Shown one piece after another: positions 1 to 4,522 of a DNA stretch of 7,954 bases. A program made the translations under genes and the position numbers. Source of the stretch: Spirochaetales bacterium (GTDB lineage: Bacteria > Spirochaetota > Spirochaetia > DSM-27196 > SKKC01); assembly GCA_007126865.1 (NCBI GenBank), contig SLAN01000052.1, positions 1-7,954 on the forward strand. Direction: 5' to 3'. Numbering within the stretch: the stretch's first letter is position 1; each line of letters opens with the position of its first letter. The notes under the pieces are model-generated. The model was given only the letters and a program-made list of their open reading frames with translations, searched no databases and had not been told where the DNA came from.

Positions 1-267
1 CGATTCGTCCGGCCGGCGTTCGAGCATATCGACAACAGCCACGCACGCGAGCGCTTGGACCCTCACATTGAAGGAACAGTCGGTTCTTGAGGCGTAATGC
101 TGCTGTGCAATCCGGCGAACGCGTTCGGCCTGCTCGCAGGCGAAACGATCGGGGCGATCGCCGCTCGCCGATTCCGATCCGCTGTCTCCGAATCTCTCTT
201 CGTAGAAGCGACGCGGACACCGGGCCGCCGTGAGGTATTCATGCTGGGTTATCGGAGCGGTTCCCAC
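1..267 (-). CDS. N-terminal part of a PD-(D/E)XK / DUF2779-like nuclease-family protein (runs off the window)
   Basis: This is an 89-residue open frame, still open at the window edge. I place the start at a GTG three bases after the ackA stop, because it is the only plausible start before the conserved segment and an in-frame TGA (the ackA stop itself) closes the frame just upstream. No strong Shine-Dalgarno is visible, so translational coupling to ackA is likely. Residues 6-26 read ITQHEYLTAARCPRRFYEERF. That resembles the opening of DUF2779 and Cas4/RecB-like PD-(D/E)XK proteins, where a 'lt...fl...CP+r/fy' motif starts the fold and the cysteine (C17 here) can be an Fe-S cluster ligand. The later stretch FACEQAERVRRIAQQHY (42-58) fits the 'F..G..V..lA' segment after it. 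The catalytic core would lie outside the window, so the family call rests on one motif and its spacing. Nuclease activity is not shown. A role linked to acetate metabolism is not suggested. Confidence 0.55.
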   Translation of the reverse strand, partial: MGTAPITQHEYLTAARCPRRFYEERFGDSGSESASGDRPDRFACEQAERVRRIAQQHYASRTDCSFNVRVQALACVAVVDMLERRPDES

Positions 268-270
268 AGC

Positions 271-1488
271 TCACGTTAATGAGTTGACGAGTTCATAGGT
301 ATCAGTGGCGATCTGAAGCTCTTCATTCGTGGGAATTACCACAATCGACGTCGGAGAATAGTCGGTCGAGATGATTCCCGGGTTGGTACCGACTTCGCGA
401 TTCCGGTCATAGTCCATGACGATTCCGAGATTCTCGAGGCGATGACAAATGCGCTCGCGCATTCGCACACCGAACTGCCCGACACCGCCGGTGAACACGA
501 GAATATCGACACGAACGATATTGGCACTGTACGCACCAATGTAGTTACGCACCCGATGCGCGTAGACATCGAGTGCATCAGTCGCCCGCCTATCACCCTT
601 CTCCGCAGCCTCTTCGAGGTCGCGAAGATCGTTCGAGATACCCGAGAGGCCCAGGAGCCCGCTCTTCTTGTTCAGCATGACATTGAGCTGTTCGGCGCTG
701 TAGCCGCGCTCCATGAGATAGAAGATAATGGCGGGGTCGAGATCGCCACTTCGCGTTCCCATGACCAGCCCTTCGAGCGGAGTGAAGCCCATCGATGTGT
801 CGATCGAACGGCCATTATGAATCGCGGTAATCGATGCGCCGTTTCCGAGGTGGCACGAGATCACATTCGTGTTTTCCACCGACCGCTTCATGAACTTGAT
901 CGCTTCGTTGGCCACGAAGCGGTGACTGGTTCCATGGAACCCGTAGCGCCGGATCTTGTATTGGTCGTAGAGCTCCCGCGGTATTCCGTACAGATACGCC
1001 GCCGGCGGTAGTGTCTGATGAAACGAGGTGTCGAACACGGCGACTTGGGGCACATTCGGCAGCAGCGATTGAGTTGCCTGAATGCCGGAGAGGTTGGCCG
1101 GATTGTGAATCGGTGCGAGCTCGATGTTCTCGCGAATCGCCCCGACGACCTCCTCGTCGATCACCACCGATTGTGCATACTTCTCGCCACCGTGCACAAC
1201 GCGATGACCGACCCCGCTGATTTCTTCGATCGAACCGACGATGCCGTGCTCGGGGTCGACCAACGCCTCCCCAACAAGCCGTGCAGCGGCTTCGTGATCG
1301 TCGACGTCCCGATCGAGCTCGAGCGACCCCTGCGGTGACGTCTGTTCGAGTCGTCCGCCGGGAAACCCAATACGTTCGACCTGCCCCTTGCCGAGGCTCT
1401 GTCGGTTGGGCATCGTGTACACTTCGTATTTCAGTGACGAACTACCACAATTGATAACGAGAACTACTTCACTATTCTGTTCGGACAT
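271..1488 (-). CDS. ackA: Acetate kinase (AckA)
   Basis: Reversibly transfers phosphate between ATP and acetate to give acetyl phosphate. It is cytoplasmic and normally works with phosphotransacetylase, which is not in this window. The 405-residue length is typical. Visible family residues: N13, S16 and S18 in VINCGSSSLKY; R96 in HRVVHGG; D153 in FDTSFHQ; H185 in YGFHGTSH; the phosphate loop HLGNGAS at 213-219; R246 in GTRSGDLDP; and the glutamates of PTNEE (386-390). These match the Methanosarcina catalytic set Asn7, Arg91, Asp148, His180, Arg241 and Glu384 at a nearly constant offset of +5. The frame also has an in-frame TTG one codon earlier, but I chose the ATG because AGGA lies 6 nt upstream and the ATG overlaps the stop of the preceding TPR gene as TGATG, a coupled junction. 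Oddity: the adenine-site loop usually written GGIGEN reads GGVGQFG at 334-340. The overall assignment is secure. Confidence 0.96.
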   Translation of the reverse strand: MSEQNSEVVLVINCGSSSLKYEVYTMPNRQSLGKGQVERIGFPGGRLEQTSPQGSLELDRDVDDHEAAARLVGEALVDPEHGIVGSIEEISGVGHRVVHGGEKYAQSVVIDEEVVGAIRENIELAPIHNPANLSGIQATQSLLPNVPQVAVFDTSFHQTLPPAAYLYGIPRELYDQYKIRRYGFHGTSHRFVANEAIKFMKRSVENTNVISCHLGNGASITAIHNGRSIDTSMGFTPLEGLVMGTRSGDLDPAIIFYLMERGYSAEQLNVMLNKKSGLLGLSGISNDLRDLEEAAEKGDRRATDALDVYAHRVRNYIGAYSANIVRVDILVFTGGVGQFGVRMRERICHRLENLGIVMDYDRNREVGTNPGIISTDYSPTSIVVIPTNEELQIATDTYELVNSLT

Positions 1489-2243
1489 CAATCTTCCTGC
1501 ATCTGCTCGGCGAAGCGAATGTATGCAAGGCCAAGGTTGTAGTACGCTTCGGTAAACGTTTCGTCGGCTGCCGTTACCGCGTCGAAATCCTCGATGGCTC
1601 CCTGGAAGTCCGACAACGCATATCGGGTATTGCCCCGATTAAACCGGGCGTCAATATGGCCTTCGTCGAGCGACAACGCCCGCGTGTAGTCGCCCTCGGC
1701 TCCTTCGAAATCCTCGAGCTCGTATCGCGCGTTCCCGCGATTGTACCACGCCTGGATGAACCCTTCGTCACGCTCGATCGCTTCGGTGAAATCATCGACC
1801 GCCGCCGAAATATCACCGCTCCTCAATCTGGCGACCCCCCGGTTGTTGAGAGCCTGTACATCGCCGGGGCTCAGGTCGAGAAATCGGTCGAAATCGGCAA
1901 CTGCCGCTTCATACCGCTCCGAACGTAATTGAGCGGTTCCGCGCTGGAAATAGAGCTCGTCGACGTCGTCGTCGATCAGCTCGGCTGATTCAAAGTCTGC
2001 AACCGCCGCGTCGTACTCTCCGAGCTCCATATACGCGACAGCCCGATTGTACCACGCCTCGAAGAGCGAGTCGTCCTCTTCAATCACCTCGGAGTACAGA
2101 TTTACCGCCCGCTCGTACTCCCCCGCTTCGTACGCGGCCGCGGCTTCGTCGAGCAGATCGGCAAGCTCGGCGGTCAATCCGGTTGCCGAGATAAAAAAAA
2201 CCGATGCGAGTGCGAGCACCCGTATTACGTTTCCCGATTTCAT
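1488..2243 (-). CDS. Secreted or periplasmic tetratricopeptide-repeat protein
   Basis: A 251-residue protein made almost entirely of TPR units after an N-terminal export signal. Residues 1-25 have a short basic start (K2, R8), a hydrophobic core VLALASVFFISATGL and a likely signal peptidase I site after A25 (GLTA|E). There is no lipobox cysteine. From about residue 28 to the end I count six full 34-residue TPRs and a partial seventh, recognisable by repeated AWYNRG/A-YELGEYEGAV-DF-A patterns. TPR arrays are protein-binding scaffolds, and the partner cannot be read from the sequence. The frame could also open at a GTG two codons upstream, but GGAG sits 5 nt before the ATG used here and immediately abuts that GTG, so the ATG is preferred. 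It follows cheY by 12 nt and overlaps ackA by one base pair triplet-junction (TGATG), so it belongs to the same transcript. A run of eight T occurs in the signal-peptide codons. Confidence 0.9.
   Translation of the reverse strand: MKSGNVIRVLALASVFFISATGLTAELADLLDEAAAAYEAGEYERAVNLYSEVIEEDDSLFEAWYNRAVAYMELGEYDAAVADFESAELIDDDVDELYFQRGTAQLRSERYEAAVADFDRFLDLSPGDVQALNNRGVARLRSGDISAAVDDFTEAIERDEGFIQAWYNRGNARYELEDFEGAEGDYTRALSLDEGHIDARFNRGNTRYALSDFQGAIEDFDAVTAADETFTEAYYNLGLAYIRFAEQMQED
2193..2200 (-). repeat. Homopolymer T8 tract in the TPR gene signal-peptide region
   Basis: Eight consecutive T on the coding strand (A8 on plus) encode the V-F-F-I part of the signal peptide. Runs of this length stand out in a GC-rich gene and are possible slippage sites. 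There is no direct evidence of phase variation. Confidence 0.6.
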
Positions 2244-2252
2244 GAGCACTCC
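2243..2252 (-). promoter_or_regulatory. Ribosome binding site deciding the TPR-protein start
   Basis: GGAG at 2252-2249, then 5 nt, then ATG at 2243. The competing GTG at 2249 would have no space for a Shine-Dalgarno, which favours the shorter reading. Confidence 0.65.
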
Positions 2253-2255
2253 ACG

Positions 2256-2696
2256 TTACAGTTTCTTCAGTGTCGATACCACACGCTCGAGCACCTTCTT
2301 TCGATCGAGCGGCTTCACGATGTAGTTTTTCGCGCCTGTCATGAGCGATTTCTTGACCAGGTCGTCCTTTCCGAGGGCGCTTATCATGATTACGCAGGCG
2401 TCCTTGTCGAACTCCATGATGTGCTGAAGCGCGGTTACTCCATCCATTTTCGGCATGGTGATGTCCATCGTGACGACATCCACGTTCGGATAGAGCTCCT
2501 TGTACTTCTCGATGCCTTCCTGTCCGTCAGCGGCGGTCGCGACAACGCTGAATCCGGCGGAGGTAAGTATCTGCGATAGCTGCTTCGCGACGAACATGGA
2601 ATCATCGATCAACAACGCACGATACGGCGAGCCGTCTTCCTTAATGCCTTGCGGCTCGCTCGCGTTAATGTTCGGGTAATCACCCTTCGCTTGCAT
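2256..2696 (-). CDS. cheY: CheY-type chemotaxis response regulator
   Basis: A 146-residue single-domain receiver protein, expected to be phosphorylated by CheA and then to act on the flagellar motor switch. Residues 1-25 form a variable lead; the receiver fold covers about 26-146. Key residues are visible: acidic pair D31-D32 in LLIDDSMF, phospho-acceptor D78 in VVTMDITMPKMDG, switch residue S106 in IMISALG, and K128 in IVKPLD. There is no output domain. The wording DDSMFVAKQLSQIL plus TMDITMPKMDGVTALQ is, from memory, close to treponemal CheY, where the gene usually sits in a cheA-cheW-cheX-cheY cluster. Here no other che gene is in the window. The frame stays open for another 67 codons upstream, but GGAGG lies 6 nt before this ATG and the upstream part overlaps a promoter, so this start is preferred. 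It heads the unit cheY-TPR-ackA and is preceded by a candidate sigma54 promoter. A solitary CheY-like regulator of another process remains possible. Confidence 0.9.
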   Translation of the reverse strand: MQAKGDYPNINASEPQGIKEDGSPYRALLIDDSMFVAKQLSQILTSAGFSVVATAADGQEGIEKYKELYPNVDVVTMDITMPKMDGVTALQHIMEFDKDACVIMISALGKDDLVKKSLMTGAKNYIVKPLDRKKVLERVVSTLKKL

Positions 2697-2707
2697 GTAC
2701 TGCCTCC
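2694..2707 (-). promoter_or_regulatory. Strong ribosome binding site for cheY
   Basis: GGAGG at 2707-2703 followed by a 6-nt spacer and ATG at 2696-2694. It decides the start against longer in-frame readings beginning at 2720 or 2897. Confidence 0.8.
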
Positions 2708-2734
2708 GAAGTCTGTTCATTCGAACGGTACGGG

Positions 2735-2748
2735 ATTTGAGGCCAAAT
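2735..2748 (-). repeat. Small inverted repeat in the cheY leader
   Basis: ATTTG-GCCT-CAAAT on the minus strand, a 5-bp stem with a 4-nt loop about 40 nt upstream of the cheY start. It is weak and may have no function. Confidence 0.3.
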
Positions 2749-2770
2749 ATCAAGCAAACGGGAGAGGGAA

Positions 2771-2800
2771 GCGGCGCCCTTCCAGGGGGAAAGACGCCGC
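2771..2800 (-). promoter_or_regulatory. 13-bp stem-loop in the predicted cheY 5' leader
   Basis: The arms are 2788-2800 and 2771-2783 with a 4-nt loop at 2784-2787. In minus-strand RNA all 13 positions pair (11 Watson-Crick plus two G-U). In plus-strand RNA the same two positions would be A-C mismatches, which points to a structure kept for the cheY-strand transcript. The sequence after it on the minus strand is TTCCCTCTCCCG, with no U run, so it is not a standard intrinsic terminator. It ends about 75 nt before the cheY start. Possible roles are mRNA stabilisation, translation control or a boundary after the regulator gene. None is shown. Confidence 0.5.
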
Positions 2801-2816
2801 CTGAAGGTATTTTTAT

Positions 2817-2840
2817 ATCGATTTTTACATCGATTCTTAC
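2817..2840 (-). repeat. Tandem 12-bp direct repeat just downstream of the sigma54-type promoter
   Basis: Two adjacent copies on the plus strand, ATCGATTTTTAC (2817-2828) and ATCGATTCTTAC (2829-2840), differ at one base. A third, degraded copy (8 of 12 positions) may lie at 2805-2816. They occupy the predicted first 25 or so transcribed bases of the cheY mRNA and could be an operator for a regulator. No protein is suggested by the sequence. Confidence 0.5.
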
Positions 2841-2853
2841 CTGACACTTATAG

Positions 2854-2870
2854 TGCATGACCCGTGCCAG
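2854..2870 (-). promoter_or_regulatory. Candidate sigma54 (RpoN) -24/-12 promoter for cheY-TPR-ackA
   Basis: Minus-strand CTGGCACGGGTCATGCA matches the consensus YTGGCACGrNNNTTGCW at all defined positions but one (ATGC for TTGC). The invariant GG (2868-2867) and GC (2856-2855) have the exact 10-nt separation required by sigma54 polymerase. Transcription would start near 2843, giving a leader of about 147 nt before cheY. The gene immediately upstream, transcribed in the same direction, encodes a sigma54 activator, which strengthens the call. An alternative -10-like TATAAG (2853-2848) overlaps it but has no recognisable -35 partner. Confidence 0.65.
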
Positions 2871-2966
2871 GTCGGTCGCCAATGGGAAATAATTCATATT
2901 TCATTTCAGGGTAATGATTTACATATCAGGCTGCTATCGAGATAGGGGCGCGGCAGTCGTCGCCCG

Positions 2967-3010
2967 ATTATGCGAAGTGCATAGTCGAGCCACGTCGTAT
3001 GCAGTATGCA
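2967..3010. promoter_or_regulatory. Cluster of TATGC/GCATA repeats, candidate activator-binding (UAS) region
   Basis: An interrupted palindrome TATGC-N5-GCATA lies at 2969-2983; with one G-T position it extends to 2967-2985. Two tandem GTATGCA heptamers follow at 2997-3003 and 3004-3010, and an ATTGC-CT-GCAAT inverted repeat overlaps the last at 3010-3021. Their distance of roughly 100-140 bp from the -24 element is in the range usual for sigma54 enhancer sites, so they could be bound by the adjacent NtrC-type protein. This is inferred from position and symmetry only. Confidence 0.35.
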
Positions 3011-3040
3011 TTGCCTGCAATCGAATTCGGATAGTTGGCG

Positions 3041-4501
3041 CTATCGGCGCTTCTGCATACGGCGGCTCAGGGTGCTCTGGGAGACCCCGAGCAGGCGCGC
3101 GGCCTGCGTCTGATTTCCACCCGACTTCCGGAATGCGAGGTCGATGAGGTAATCTTCCACCTCTTCGAGCGAGGGAAAGCGTGAACCGAGATGTATTGGA
3201 GGGTCGTCCTCCGCGACTTCTCGTTCGACCGTCGATGGATCGGTTGCAGAGCGTTCCGAGTCGTCGCCCGGGGCGGCACCGTACACCTCGCCGCTTCCGG
3301 TGTCGAGCGCCATTCCGAGCCGGGCTTCCATCGCCGAGACGTCGAGCTCGTCACCTCGGGAGGTACTGACCGCATCGTACATCAGCGATTGCAGCTCGCG
3401 GACGTTCCCGGGGAACTCGTATCGCTCGAGCCCGCGGTATACGCTTTCCGGCACACGCGGCGGCTGACGCTCGAGCGATTCCGCGGCGTCACGCAAGAAA
3501 TGGTCGACGAGCAGCGGGATATCGCCGCGCCGGTCGCGAAGCGGTGGTATGCGAACCGTATGCGCAATCAAACGGTAGTAAAGATCGCGGCGGAAGGAGC
3601 CTTCCCGCTGTCTCGCGTCGAGATCGGCATTCGTCGCCGCCACGATCCGGACCCGCGCCTTGCGCGGCACGTCGGAACCGAGCGGATAGTACTCCTCCTC
3701 CTGCAGAAGCCGCAGGAGCTTCAGCTGGGCGTTGACCGCCATATCGCCTATTTCATCGAGAAAGAGGGTGCCGTCTGTCGCCTGCTCGATCAGTCCGCGC
3801 CGTCCCGATGCGGCACCGGTATACGCTCCCTTCTCGTGTCCGAACAGTGTGTCGCTGACCATTGCATCGTCGAGCCCACTCACGTTCACCGCCACGAAGC
3901 GCCCGGTACGGCCGCTGATTTCGTGAACGGCCCTCGCAACAAGCTCCTTGCCGCTTCCGCTCTCACCGACGATAAGCACGCTCTTCGGAGAAGCGGCAAT
4001 CGCCTCGACATACGCGAACATTCGGTACATTTCGGGGCTTCGCGTTACTATCGAAGCGAACGCGTCCGGGTTCTCGAGCTCGTTGGCGCCGACGTGTGTA
4101 GAGAGGGAGCTGACCTCCCGCTCGAGCTCACGAATGCGCAGAGCATGTCGTACGGCGGTTACCAGACGCGGTCCGTCGACCGGTTTCGACATGAAATCGA
4201 AAGCACCGTGCTTCATGCATTCGACGGCGGTGTCGACCCGGTCAATTGCGGTGATCACGATAACCGTCACGTGCGGCGCATGCTCATTCATCTCCGAGAG
4301 CAGCTCGATCCCGCCGATGTGCGGCATATGGAGATCGAGCAGAACGAGCGAGATCTCCTCCTCATCGAGCACCTTCATGACGTCGCGGCTGTCGGTACAG
4401 ACGACGGGCCGCCCGAGGCCGGCAGCCTCGATCTCTGCCATGTAGAGTTCGGCGGTCAGCTCATCATCATCTACTACAAGTATCCGTTCGGCCGCGCTCA
4501 T
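3041..4501 (-). CDS. NtrC-family sigma54-dependent response regulator
   Basis: A 486-residue bacterial enhancer-binding protein that, once phosphorylated, binds DNA upstream of sigma54 promoters and uses ATP hydrolysis to open them. The domain order is complete. Receiver: about 5-125, acidic pair D11-D12, phospho-acceptor D56 in VLLDLHMP, T84, K106. AAA+ domain: about 150-380, with Walker A GESGSGKE at 179-186, sigma54-contact loop GAYTGA at 225-230 (the common variant is GAFTGA), Walker B TLFLDEIGD at 245-253, arginine-rich FRRDLYYRL near 303-311 and sensor II GNVREL at 365-370. An acidic linker covers about 395-445. Fis-type helix-turn-helix: NQTQAARLLGVSQSTLSRRM at 463-482. The start ATG follows a purine-rich GGGGGA closely. 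No sensor kinase gene is nearby, so its signal is unknown. It follows the ABC-F gene by 21 nt, so they are probably co-transcribed. A sigma54-type promoter lies just downstream, before cheY, and is its natural candidate target. Confidence 0.95.
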   Translation of the reverse strand: MSAAERILVVDDDELTAELYMAEIEAAGLGRPVVCTDSRDVMKVLDEEEISLVLLDLHMPHIGGIELLSEMNEHAPHVTVIVITAIDRVDTAVECMKHGAFDFMSKPVDGPRLVTAVRHALRIRELEREVSSLSTHVGANELENPDAFASIVTRSPEMYRMFAYVEAIAASPKSVLIVGESGSGKELVARAVHEISGRTGRFVAVNVSGLDDAMVSDTLFGHEKGAYTGAASGRRGLIEQATDGTLFLDEIGDMAVNAQLKLLRLLQEEEYYPLGSDVPRKARVRIVAATNADLDARQREGSFRRDLYYRLIAHTVRIPPLRDRRGDIPLLVDHFLRDAAESLERQPPRVPESVYRGLERYEFPGNVRELQSLMYDAVSTSRGDELDVSAMEARLGMALDTGSGEVYGAAPGDDSERSATDPSTVEREVAEDDPPIHLGSRFPSLEEVEDYLIDLAFRKSGGNQTQAARLLGVSQSTLSRRMQKRR

Positions 4502-4522
4502 TCGTCCCCCGCCACTCGGGCT

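Larger units (their letters stand above)
2697..3040. other. Intergenic control region between the NtrC-type regulator and cheY
   Basis: This 344-nt stretch has no convincing gene on either strand. It contains the sigma54-type promoter, repeat cluster, tandem 12-mers and hairpins listed separately. It also holds short palindromes such as CTATC-TC-GATAG (2932-2943, minus strand) and GATAG-N6-CTATC (3030-3045), which overlaps the TAG stop of the regulator. Neither is followed by a T run, so no clear intrinsic terminator for the upstream block is visible. The stretch is visibly richer in A+T near 2805-2920 than the flanking genes. Confidence 0.7.

Noticed and set aside
97..279. 60-codon plus-strand frame at the left edge
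   Set aside because: It is opposite the start of the DUF2779-like gene and the ackA end, with no ribosome binding site or motif of its own.
2771..2800. Intrinsic terminator after the NtrC-type gene
   Set aside because: The stem is strong but no U tract follows on the minus strand, and it lies over 240 nt past the stop and downstream of the predicted promoter.
2848..2853. Sigma70 promoter with -10 TATAAG
   Set aside because: At 17 bp spacing the -35 position reads ACCGAC, a poor match, while the overlapping -24/-12 element fits far better.
2697..2897. 67-codon in-frame N-terminal extension of CheY
   Set aside because: It runs through the sigma54-type promoter and leader hairpin, is unlike any receiver lead sequence, and the GGAGG-supported ATG at 2696 gives the usual CheY length.
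2914..3147. 77-codon plus-strand frame in the control region
   Set aside because: No ribosome binding site and no recognisable protein; it runs into the antisense of the regulator's HTH codons.
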